Origin: Turnera subulata
Lineage: Eukaryota > Streptophyta > Magnoliopsida > Malpighiales > Passifloraceae
Assembly (NCBI GenBank): GCA_028386065.3
Contig: JAKUCV010007776.1
Span: forward strand, 349,541-413,540
Direction of reading: 5' to 3'
DNA length: 64,000 nucleotides
Under the pieces are notes generated by a model that saw only the letters and a list, made by a program, of their open reading frames with translations, was not told the origin of the DNA and searched no databases. The position numbers were made by a program, and so were the translations under genes. Shown here in pieces: positions 23,369 through 32,712 of the stretch. Numbering within the stretch: the stretch's first letter is position 1; every line of letters starts with the position of its first letter.

Positions 23369-24484
23369 ATGGCAAACTCGGGCAATGGAGGAGACCAAGT
23401 GGATGCAGCCGCCTTACTAATGCAGTCTGCTGAGCAATTGCAGCTTCAGCTCAGAGAGATGAGGGAAAAATTGAACACTCGGCTTGACAGGCATGAGAGG
23501 TCCATACAAGACCTTTCAAATAACAATGGAGGGCATAGAGGAGGTGAAGCTCACGGCCGAGGGGAAGGAGAGGAAGAAGTAGAAGAACGAGTTGGAGATA
23601 ATCAGAGAGTACCTAGGGGCCGAGGCAATGGAGGCCGAGGTGATGGAGGCCGAGGTGATGGGATTGGTGGTTTCAGACCTATGATGGATCGGTATTACGC
23701 CAACCGGGAAGGAGGTGCAATGCGATTGGACAGTGATGTTAATAGCATCAAGATGAAGCTGCCTACATTCCATGGAACTGGTGATCCTGAGGTATTCATT
23801 GATTGGGTGCATGACATGGAGGCTATCTTTGATTGCCATCGATACACTAAAGAGAAGAAGGTCAAACTTGCAGTGGTGGAATTTAAAGATTATGCTAGGT
23901 CATGGTGGAAGAAGACTCTTAACACCCGAAGAGAGTATGGCGACCTCGAGATTGAGACTTGGGATGAGCTTAAATGGATTATGAAGAAGAGGTTTATGCT
24001 TGTGACACATCAAAGGGAGCTGATGCACAAGTTCCAATCATTGAAGCAAGGCAACAAGACGGTAGAAGAGTATTGGATTGCATTTGGAGATGGCAATGAA
24101 CCAAGCTGGTGTAGTTGAGGCTGAACAAGCTCTATGTCTCATTTTTATTATGGTTTAAATACTGACATTGCCCAAGTTCTTGAGTTGCAGCAATATGATG
24201 AATTGGAGGACATGGTTGCATTGGCTGCCAAAATTGAGAAACAACTTAAGGTTACCAAGGGAGGCAAGTCGTACCATCACACCAGTTGGAGTGCCAGTGC
24301 CAAGTACACCAAGCATGAGGTGGGGAGTTCAAGTAGACCTACCTATGGTACACCCAAGGCGAAGTCTTGGAAAGGAAAGGAAGAGTCGAAATCTGCTCCA
24401 TCTAAAGAAACCATTGCACCTACAGGGAAGTTTAGGGATATCAAATGTTTCAGATGCTTTGGGAAGGGAAATTATGCTGCTTAG
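23369..24484 (+). pseudogene. Gypsy gag (capsid and zinc knuckle), frameshifted
   Basis: The ATG at 23369 opens a 249-codon frame: a helical N-terminus, a Gly/Arg/Asp repeat zone (VPRGRGNGGRGDGGRGDG), then the capsid core (IKMKLPTFHGTGDPEVFIDW, SWWKKTLNTRREYGDLEI). It stops at 24116; the sequence resumes in another frame at 24134 with SHFYYGLNTDIAQVLELQQY, so a single small indel broke it. The zinc knuckle near 24445-24490 reads CFRCFGKGNYAA then a stop codon before the final Cys; the usual His is Asn. Gag packages the element RNA in particles. Confidence 0.85.
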
Positions 24485-24502
24485 TGTCCAAACAAGAAGG
24501 CT

Positions 24503-25270
24503 ATGATGGTCAAGGAGAATGGAGACATCTATTCTGAAGATGAAGAAGATGTCGATCCCAATATTCCTGAACTAGAGGATATCCAAGATGATTCTGAAGA
24601 AGATGTAGTGCGCAAGTTGTATGTCACTCGAAGAGTGTTGAACATGCAACAAAGAGATGATGAGAGTGAGCAGAGAGAGAACATGTTTCACACTAGATGC
24701 ATGATTGAAGACAAGCCATGTAGTATGATCATTGATGGTGGGAGTTGCACCAATGTGGCGAGTTCTATGCTAGTGGAGAAGATGAGATTGGAGTGTTCTA
24801 AGCATCCACGACCTTACAAGCTTCTGTGGCTGAATGACACTGGAGAAGTGAAGGTCTCCAAGCAGGTTCTTATTTCATTCTCCATTGGTCGATACACTGA
24901 TCTGGTTCTATGTGATGTTGTACCTATGCAGGCTTGTCATTTCTTGTTGGGTAGGCCTTGGCAGTTTGATAGAAAGGTGATACATGATGGCCACAAGAAC
25001 CGATACACTTTCACTTGGGGAGATAGGAAGGTGAACTTAGGTGCATTATCTCCTTCAGAGGTGTATGAGGATCAGTTGTTCATGCAAAAAAGTGTGGAAG
25101 CTTGGATGAAGGAGAAAGAGGCCGAATCGGCCACACTTAGTGAGGGTGAGAGGAAAACCGAGGGCTTTGCAAAAGGAGAGCCTAAACTGAGTACAAAAGG
25201 TGAGGGTGATGTCGACAAGAGAGTGAGTACAAAAGGAGAGTATGTCGACACCACTAAAGAGAGAAAATAG
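24503..25270 (+). pseudogene. Gypsy aspartic protease region
   Basis: A 255-codon open frame with an acidic linker (SEDEEDVDPNIPELEDIQDD) and then the retropepsin core: MIIDGGSCTNVAS around codons 73-85 has D-G-G instead of the usual D-S/T-G, a variant seen in several plant gypsy lineages. HFLLGRPWQFDRKV forms the second half. Ends with a TAG at 25268-25270 before the reverse transcriptase. It would cut the polyprotein. Confidence 0.8.
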
Positions 25271-25392
25271 AAAAAGAGACAAAATTTCTATGCAAATATG
25301 AGGGACTTGAGGGTAGCTTGTGAGAACAAACGGGTGTTAGTCATGCTCTACTGTAAGCAGTCCTATTTAACTAACACTGATCTTGACCCAAT

Positions 25393-26253
25393 TTGCCTAG
25401 TTGTGTTGTTTCTGTTTTGCAGGAATTCTCTGATGTGTTTCCTGAGGAGTTGCCAAAGGAGTTACCTCCAATTAGAGGCATTGAGCACCAAATTGATTTC
25501 ATGCCTGGAGCCCGAATTCCTAACCGGCCTGCCTATAGAGCTAATCCCGAGGAAGCTAAGGAATTACAAAGGCAAGTTGATGAGTTGTTGCAAAAGGGAC
25601 ACATTAGGGAGAGCTTGAGTCCTTGTGCTGTGCCAGTCATTCTAGTTCCAAAGAAGGATGGAACTTGGCGTATGTGTATTGATTGTCCAACAGTCAACAA
25701 GATCACGGTAAAGTATCGCCATCCTATACCTAGATTGGACGATATGCTAGATGAATTGCATGGTGCATGTTTGTTTTCCAAAATTGATCTTATGAGTGGT
25801 TACCATCAGATTAGGATGAAAATTGGTGATGAATGGAAAACTGCTTTTAAGACAAAACATGGTTTATATAAGTGGTTAGTTATGCCTTTTGGACTGACCA
25901 ATGCGCCTAGTACCTTTATGAGGTTAATGAACTATGTTTTGAGGTCATTTATTGGAAAATTCGTGGTGGTTTATTTTGATGATTTCTTGATTTATAGCAA
26001 AACTGTGGATGAACATGTTGAGCATCTTAGATGCGTTTTGGATGCCCTTAGGGCTGCGAAATTGTATGCTAAGTTTTCCAAATGTTCTTTTTGCTTGGAT
26101 CATGTTATCTTTCTTGGTTATGTTGTGAGTGCTAGAGGCATTGAAGTTGACCAGGAAAAAGTAAAAGCCATCAAGGAGTGGCCGACTCCTACAACGGTAA
26201 GTGAGGTAAGATCTTTTCATGGACTTGCTAGTTTTTATAGGAGGTTATTTTAG
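25393..26253 (+). pseudogene. Gypsy reverse transcriptase
   Basis: Open for 286 codons from the pre-RT motif ([20 protein letters not shown]) through the polymerase motifs: [41 protein letters not shown] and the active-site block [12 protein letters not shown] (YFDD instead of the more common YVDD). It ends in [20 protein letters not shown] at the RNase H junction. The stop at 26251 arises where the usual [14 protein letters not shown] motif has lost several residues and shifted frame; the next frame continues at once. It copies element RNA to DNA in particles. Confidence 0.88.
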
Positions 26254-27463
26254 CACTGTTACTGCACCTCTTAATGAGATTGTTAAAAAAGAGATTGGAT
26301 TTAAGTGGGGGGAGAGACAAATTTTGGCATTTAATGAACTTAAGAATAGACTTTGTTCTGCTCCTATATTGAGATTGTCTGACTTTAACTGTACCTTTAA
26401 AATTGAATGTGATGCGTCTGGAGTAGGTATTGGTGCTGTTTTGTTGCAGGAAAAACGGCCCATAGCCTATTTTAGTGAGAAGTTGAAGGGGGCACAACTC
26501 AATTACTCCACTTATGACAAGGAGTTGTATGCCTTGGTTAGGGCATTACAGACTTGGCAGCATTATCTCTGGCCAAAGGAGTTTGTGATCCACACGGATC
26601 ATGAAAGCTTGAAGTGTCTCAAGGGCCTAGATAAGCTAGGTAAGCGTCATGCTAAATGGCTTGATTTTATTGAGACTTTCCCTTATGTTGTTAAATACAA
26701 ACAAGGAAAAGATAAAGTCATAGCTGATGCTTTGTCTAGGCGGTATTCATTGGTTACATCTCTTACTTCGAAACTAGTTGGATTTGAGCACATGAAAGAG
26801 TTGTATGCTGCTGATGCCAATTTTCCTATGGTGTTTGATGCTTGTGAACATGCTGCATTTAATAGGTTTTATCGCCATGAAGGTTACTTGATGCGTGATA
26901 ATAAGCTATGTGTGCTGCGTGAGTTACTTGTTAGGGAAGCTCATGATGGAGGCTTGATGGGGCATTTTGGTATTGCTAAGACTTTAGACATCTTGCATGA
27001 GCATTTTTATTGGCCTAACATGAAAAAAGATGTGGAAAAATTTTGTGCAGGTTGTATACCATGTCGCCAAGCCAAGAGTAAGGTGCAACCTCATGGGTTG
27101 TACACTCCTTTACCTGTTCCTGACTGTCCTTGGACTGACATATCTATGGATTTTGTTATTGGTTTGCCTAGGACTAGGAAAGGTAGAGACAACATATTTG
27201 TTGTTGTTGACAGGTTTAGTAAAATGTCACATTTTATTGCATGTCACAAGACAGATGATGCTGTACATGTTGCTGATTTGTTCTTTAGGGATGTAGTACA
27301 TTTGCATGGCATTCCTAGGACAATCATATCTGATAGAGACACTAAGTTCTTATCTCACTTTTGGCGTGTGCTTTGGAATAGATTAGGGACCAAGTTGTTA
27401 TTTTCTACTACTTGTAACCCTCAAACAGATGGCCAAACTGAGGTGGTAAATAGAACTTTATGA
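26219..27463 (+). pseudogene. Gypsy RNase H and integrase core
   Basis: After the frame change at about 26250 the frame reads [14 protein letters not shown], then RNase H ([57 protein letters not shown]-like [17 protein letters not shown]). The integrase follows: the HHCC zinc domain ([20 protein letters not shown] ... [13 protein letters not shown]), and the catalytic core with Asp in [14 protein letters not shown] and [13 protein letters not shown] and Glu in [19 protein letters not shown] at 27461-27463 replaces the Arg codon usual after NRTL. The frame continues in phase beyond it. Confidence 0.88.
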
Positions 27464-28234
27464 ACTCTATTGCGTGTTGTTGTGGGTAAGAATATGAAAA
27501 CTTGGGAAGAATGGTTGCCTATGGTCGAGTTTGCTTATAATAGGAGCATTCATTCTTTTACTGGTTATTCGCCTTTTGAGATTGTTTATGGTTTTAATCC
27601 ACTAACCCCTTTGGATTTGTTGCATATTCCTTTGAAAGAAATTGATAATGCAGATGGACAACAAAGGGCTGAGTTGGTGAAATCTATACATGAGAAGGAA
27701 AGACAGCACATTGAGAACAAGAACCTAAAGGTGGCACAAAGAGTCAATAAAGGGCGCCGAGTTGTTCACTTTGAGCCTGGTGATTGGGTTTGGCTGCACT
27801 TTAGGAAGGAGAGGTTCCCTCAACAAAGGAAATCCAAGTTGGATGCAAGAGGGGATGGACCTTTTCAAGTCTTGGAACGCATTAGTGATAATGCCTACAA
27901 GATTGATCTGCCTGGTGAGTATGGAGTAAGTGCTTCGTTTAATGTTGCTAATCTTTCTCCCTTTAACATTGCAGGTTCAGATTCGAGGACGAATCCTTTT
28001 GAGGAGGGAGGGAATGATGCAATCAAGTAGCCTTCTAGCACCATAGGAGAGGATGATGGCGCCATGGCATTACCTCAAGGTCCAATTACAAGAGCAAGAT
28101 CAAAGATGCTTAAGAATCAGCTCTCGGTTCGCATTCAAGCATTCTTGAACAAAGAGCTGCAAGAGGACATCCTGATCAAGCTTGGAGAGAAGCTGAAACA
28201 GAAGCCCGTTTATCTACTGCCAATTAAGGAGTAA
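27464..28234 (+). pseudogene. Gypsy integrase C-terminus running into the 3' LTR
   Basis: Continuation in phase after the TGA: WEEWLPMVEFAYNRSIHS, then the GPY/F module (KLDARGDGPFQVLERISDNA, YGVSASFNVANLSPF). It ends RTNPFEEGGNDAIK at a TAG (28028-28030) 13 bases inside the 3' LTR. In the 5' LTR copy the same codon is GAG, and after it both LTRs keep the same phase open through GPITRARSKML to a TAA (28232-28234). So the ancestral pol extended about 220 bases into the LTR. No chromodomain is recognisable. Confidence 0.8.
28001..28014 (+). promoter_or_regulatory. Polypurine tract of the gypsy element
   Basis: GAGGAGGGAGGGAA immediately before the 3' LTR. It also encodes the EEGGN residues of the integrase tail. 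Confidence 0.8.
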
Positions 28235-28990
28235 TTGACTTAAGAGCATTAGTGGGGTCCAGTCGACATCAGCCATTTGCTAGTGGGCCATGTCGACATA
28301 TCCTTAGGCTTTTTATTTAGAGTTGCAGAATTTTATAATTATGTGTTTTAATTGTAAATTCTGTTTGGACTTTTATTTATTTAATAATGTTGGGTCAAGT
28401 CCATTGTTAATTAGCTAGTTAAGGTGGGCTTAAGTTAATTGGGGTTTATTTGTAAGGTTTTAATTAGTGTCCAATTAATGTGGGCTCAATTAAAAACCAT
28501 GTCCAACTAGGGTTAGGGTTTCAGCAAGCCTAGTCTATTAGGTTTAGGGTTTCGGTTACTGTTCATTAGAGGGGTGGCCGGCCTAGGGTTAGTATAAATA
28601 GCATCTTTTTATGTTTTGAAAAGGGTTAGGCATTCTGAAAATTAAAAAGACGGTTTCTCTTTTAAGAGTTTCTTTTTGTTTGAGTATTCAAACATCAAAC
28701 CATAGTGTGCTGATTCACTTGGTTTATTCTAGGGAACTAGATTTACTTGTCGGATTAACTAATCTGTGGCGTGAATTCTGATTCCTTTGGTGTTGTTTGT
28801 CTGATTTCTTGTTGATTGGGGTCAGGTGGCGACATCCCCTTTTGGTGATTCAATTGTTCTTATTTCTTTTCATGCTGATTTGGGAGGGAATAAGGGGAGG
28901 CGAATTGCTGAGTTTGATTGAGATTGAGGTCGGGACCACAATCTGATTCAGTAGGAATTCTGGTGCTGATTCTAGGATTCTGCTGTATCA
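28015..28990 (+). repeat. 3' LTR of the gypsy element
   Basis: 976 bp, differing from the 5' LTR at scattered single bases and a 1-3 base indel near 28684. Same TG...CA ends. Confidence 0.92.
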
Positions 28991-29081
28991 CCCTAGATGG
29001 GAGATAAAACCCTAGAAGGGAGAAAAGTCTCAACCGAAGCGAGAGAGGATGGTCTAAGATAATTTTGCCATATCTCTTCTC

Positions 29082-29785
29082 ATATGCACATTCTTCTCAA
29101 TTATTCTTCATTATCAATATTATCATCAAAGTTGTATTATTATCTTAAAGCTTGTTTTATTACCATCAAGACTGAATTACATCTTCAATTTTATAACATA
29201 TCTTACTATCTTAAATTTATTATTTCAAACTTTTAATATCTTGAATTAAATCAGTTGGAAATTCTATTAGTTATTTATGGAATGTATCGATATATATACA
29301 TGGCAAGGCCGCCCAAAATGATTCTTCAATTTAAAAAAATAAGGAAAAAAAATAAAACAGACAAATGCAAACCTCCATCAATTCTTTAATAAAAAAAAAG
29401 CTAAACAAACCCCAACCTCTATCAATACGCTACTCACAACAGCAATCATCTTCACAATCACCCTCTCCCACCGTCACAGCCATGACTAGCTATCACTTCA
29501 TGGAATTCGCGTAAGGGCTGCGACAACCACTCGCCTGAATACTCTACAACCTACTACAACCATGTCAAAATTGTCAATGCCTGCAGAACCAACAAACGGT
29601 GACAACGCCACAACAATTTGCCACCACCAACAACCAAAAGAACCCATTGTTAATAACCAAAGATACATCAACAACGTTAGCTAACAAGAACAAATCGGAA
29701 ACAACAAATTACCATTAGTATAATTTGAAACTGGACAAAGGGTGTGAGGAAGAAAGAAATGAGAAGGAAAAAGGCATGGGCAACA
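29082..29785. other. Right end of duplication copy 2, non-coding
   Basis: Matches 11633-12338. Contains the C/A-rich zone and A/T-rich zone of copy 1. No gene. Confidence 0.65.
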
Positions 29786-30375
29786 GAGCTTACCCACACA
29801 AAGACCCAACAATAATGTTTTTTTTTTTGATTTTTTTGATACTAATCGAGACAACAATGTTGCAAGGCAGTACGGTGAATATGCGGTAGCTCGGTTACTC
29901 AATGAAGGTGAGAGGTGAATTGAGAGAGGCGAGATGGCCAAACTCATGGCTACAAGATAGGGAGAGAGAACAAAGGAAAGGGTTGCTCCTCTTGGTTGCT
30001 TGTTCATATGGCGTGATGGTAGCAGTGTCAACCCCAGTGAGCAACAGTCGAGGTTAGGGCGAGAGATATGTGCATATCATAAAGGAAGGGGAGAAACAAG
30101 GCGGTAGTGGCTGCGTTACGTTCCAGAGTGATGGAGGGTGAATGTTATTTTTTTCATTATTTATTTATTTACTAAAATTAAAAAATTATTTTGAGTAGCC
30201 TTAATGAATCCATGTGTCACGCAATGGCACCAATGAACTTTAAATTAGTTCAAACCTGGATATTAAAATTATTTTTGAAATACTAAACTTGAAAAGCTAA
30301 GGATACCCATTTTTTCAAGTTGAGACATCAATTTATTCTTCAAATAATGATGGGTGGGTAAAATGCATTCTACCC
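29786..30375. other. Unassigned sequence
   Basis: Follows the end of duplication homology. A T-run at 29818-29829 may be an eroded retroelement tail. Short open frames on the minus strand (29681-30031) cross the duplication boundary and look fortuitous. Confidence 0.4.
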
Positions 30376-30378
30376 TTA

Positions 30379-30815
30379 TAGTCCGTTTGGTATAAATTTA
30401 GAATTGGAATTGAATTCAAATCATTAAAAATTTAGAATTTGAATTTATTATGAAATCAATTCTCATGTTTGGTATACTTTTTAATAATGAGGAATTGAAT
30501 TCAATTCCAATGTATGGTATAAATCAAATCATCAATTGAATTGCTAAAATTACTTAAGTTGTCCTTTTATTAAAAAAAATTAAAATAAGAGTATAGGGTC
30601 ATTTTTGTCATTTAGACATACCAATACTTTTCCAATGGAATTGAATTCCAAATCCGATAGGTTTTGCTTGGATTTAAAATATTACCAAAATATTGATGTA
30701 AAAATAAAAATTAGAATTCAATTCCTATTTTAAGTTAAGTAGAATCATACCAAACTAAGGAATTGATTTCAATTCTTGGAATTGAATTCAATTACATATG
30801 ATACCAAACCGACTA
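30379..30815. mobile_element. PIF/Harbinger-type MITE
   Basis: Ends are TAGTCCGTTTGGTAT and, in reverse complement, TAGTCGGTTTGGTATC, bordered by the trinucleotide TTA on both sides (30376-30378 and 30816-30818). TTA duplication plus a GTTTGGTA end fits Tourist-like PIF/Harbinger MITEs. The interior is A/T-rich with repeated gaattgaattcaatt motifs and no coding. Confidence 0.8.
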
Positions 30816-30818
30816 TTA

Positions 30819-31422
30819 GAGTTTAGACAGACAATCTGCAACGTGATTAGATTGTCTACCGACGAAATAAAACTTTATCTCTGTCAAAAATCACATCGAG
30901 ATCTGACAGGTATCTCTGCTTGATTGGTCATTGTGTTGTATTAAGCAATTTGGGAAATACAGGTGCATGTCAGGTATCGGCTGTAAAACTTGTATTTATG
31001 GATATACACATTTTGATGGTAGGTTTTACTTATCTCATACAAAAGGAAACCTGTACCATCAAAAAGAACCGTCTGTATTCTTTTTGTTTTAGCAAAAGGA
31101 ATTAAAAAAAATTATTGTATATATATAATCAACTAGAAAAAAACAAAAGATAAAGTGTTGATCAAGTTTTCTTCTATTTTTTTTAATAGAAAAAAGAAGC
31201 AAAAAGTACAAAGCCACATAAACTTTATCCTGCAGACATGAATTACTCAGGTCCTATTCCTTTCTGTCATGCATTGATAATTGATTCTGCTGCCTTCTCC
31301 TGGCAGTGGGTTCCATTTGGGTTTGCAGTGATTCAAGTTTGTTTTTTGGAATTTTCCAAGGATTTTAGCCGGAGTTTCCATCAGAATAGGAGCTCGCATT
31401 AGGGCCGCCCAGAGACACATAT
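30819..31422. other. Unassigned intergenic sequence
   Basis: No gene, RNA or repeat end supported. Contains an A-run (31104-31112) and a T-run (31175-31184) that may be old retroelement tails. Confidence 0.4.
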
Positions 31423-32403
31423 TTTTTTTTTGTCGAGAAAATATCAGAATATATATTAGAGCAGAAAGAGTCCTACATAGTAAGTACCATATCTAAATAC
31501 TAATACAAACCGAATAGCTCCATAAGGTTGACGAGTTACAGACCAACTCGTATTAAAATACAAAATTTCCTTATGGAAATTACAATTACTACAAAGACTA
31601 AGAAAATCAAATAATAAAACCAAGCCTTCAAAGATGTTGTTTTGGAATCGGATTCTTGAAGCACCAGCCAACTGCCACAGGAAAGCAACAGATAAAAGAG
31701 GGTATTTGGTCCTGATAATGCAGACCGCTACCCACAACACAAAGTGTTTTATAAAGCCACTCCCACCTGACTTGAAAGGAGACCAGAATAACAGAATCGT
31801 TTCCATACCAACTTCCCTAAGACTGCTGGGGAGGAGAACATGCTCAAACTCTGCCAGCGAAAGCAACCCAAGTATCCGACCCACTGTGGCGTTCCATTTT
31901 ATTGAAGGTTGGGTATCCTGACCCCAACCAGGTTGCATAAAAAAATCATCCCTACCAGGCATGAGAGAACTCATAGGATTCACAGTATTGTGACAAAATA
32001 TTGAGGATAAACCCGAGTCCCATAGGTATATCCCCAGATTCAAACACCATCACTCTGGCTCGGATGGGAAGATCAAACTCCCATCCCCAGTCACATGCAC
32101 GAGCCCAACAGACCATGGGCATCCAACCAAAATTCTCAAGAAATAATCAGCGCTAACAGAAAAGGTATTGTCAGAGAGTACCTTTGCCATCAGGTGTGGC
32201 TTGCTGGTGATAACCCCAAAGGCATGGCCGATACTGCCTTGATAACGGGCTTTAATCATCACCCCACCTCCGTCCTCCCTCCATTGAAGATCCGGTGCAG
32301 TTGTCCTCGCAGAAGGATGGTTGATGATGTCGGCAAGGGCATGGTCAAGAACCCCAATCTCCATGTCCAGATCTGGGGCTTTGAGTTTCACCACAAAGAC
32401 CAC
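31423..32403 (-). mobile_element. LINE-like fragment, 5' end cut by the copia element
   Basis: The T-run at 31423-31433 followed by tcgagaaaatatcagaatatatatta resembles the 3' tail of a minus-strand plant LINE. Two open stretches lie on the minus strand: 32050-32403 (117 codons, VVKLKAPDLDMEIGVLDHAL, no recognised domain) and 31456-32043. The first could be an ORF1 remnant, as in the short LINEs at 8681 and 45607. It runs straight into the copia LTR at 32409, which truncates it. Identity as LINE rests mainly on the tail. Confidence 0.4.
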
Positions 32404-32408
32404 CTCTC

Positions 32409-32681
32409 TGTTGGAGGATTTTTATAATATAAAGAGGAATTATATTTGTACCTTTTGGTGTAAAAGGTATCTACTGGAAATAAGTTTAAAAATGAAAAGT
32501 TACATCCTTTTGTATTGTGTCTTTTGGAAAAGATACAAATTTAAGTTTGAATTTAATGGCTGTAACTTTTGGATTAAATGTGTCTTTTGGAAAAGATACA
32601 TGAAGGCTTATAAATAGGCCACTCATTCTCATTTCCAGATATCAGAAAGTATCCAAACGTACAAAACAAATTGTGTTTTAG
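32409..32681 (+). repeat. 5' LTR of the copia element (5' part, cut by a gap)
   Basis: Matches 36952-37220 with a few differences. Includes tataaataggccactc (about 32609), a likely TATA box. The sequence breaks into Ns after ttgtgttttag. Confidence 0.85.
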
Positions 32682-32712
32682 NNNNNNNNNNNNNNNNNNN
32701 NNNNNNNNNNNN
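32682..32712. other. Assembly gap (31 Ns)
   Basis: The true missing length is unknown: LTR sequence lies on the left and mid-gag on the right, so several hundred bases are probably absent. Any frame translated across it is an artefact. Confidence 0.95.

Larger units (their letters stand above)
21526..28990 (+). mobile_element. Ty3/gypsy LTR retrotransposon, near complete
   Basis: Two nearly identical LTRs (21526-22502 and 28015-28990) both start TGATGCAA and end CTGTATCA. Flanking bases are CCCAA (21521-21525) and CCCTA (28991-28995), a 5-bp duplication with one mismatch. Internal order: primer-binding site, long leader, gag, protease, reverse transcriptase, RNase H, integrase, polypurine tract. 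Integrase after reverse transcriptase defines Ty3/gypsy. The ORF has a handful of single lesions: a frameshift in gag, a stop in the zinc knuckle, a frameshift at the RT-RNase H junction, a nonsense codon in integrase and one at the LTR boundary. The low LTR divergence suggests a young insertion. Confidence 0.93.
14333..29066 (-). mobile_element. Full-length-size L1-type LINE, decayed and interrupted by three later insertions
   Basis: A 15-bp direct repeat with one mismatch, GCCAYATCTCTTCTC, flanks the whole block (14318-14332 and 29067-29081), and copy 1 shows the single-copy target near 11622. The poly(T) at 14333-14344 is the 3' tail of a minus-strand LINE; the 5' leader lies at 28996-29066. 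LINE DNA proper is 14333-14828, 15023-19921, 21268-21520 and 28996-29066. Order on the minus strand: ORF1 (DUF4283, CCHC), endonuclease, reverse transcriptase, zf-RVT, RNase H. Many frameshifts and stops show it is old. Confidence 0.85.
12538..29785 (+). repeat. Tandem duplication, copy 2
   Basis: Collinear with copy 1 (4675-12338) once the 14.7 kb nested insertion 14333-29066 is removed. The homologous parts are 12538-14332 and 29082-29785. Homology fades after ggcatgggcaac near 29785. Confidence 0.8.

Noticed and set aside
25055..25282. Minus-strand frames opposite gypsy protease and RT
   Set aside because: Shadow frames of a clearly coding plus strand.
32671..32712. N-terminal extension of the copia polyprotein
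   Set aside because: Translated LTR plus Ns; an artefact of the gap.
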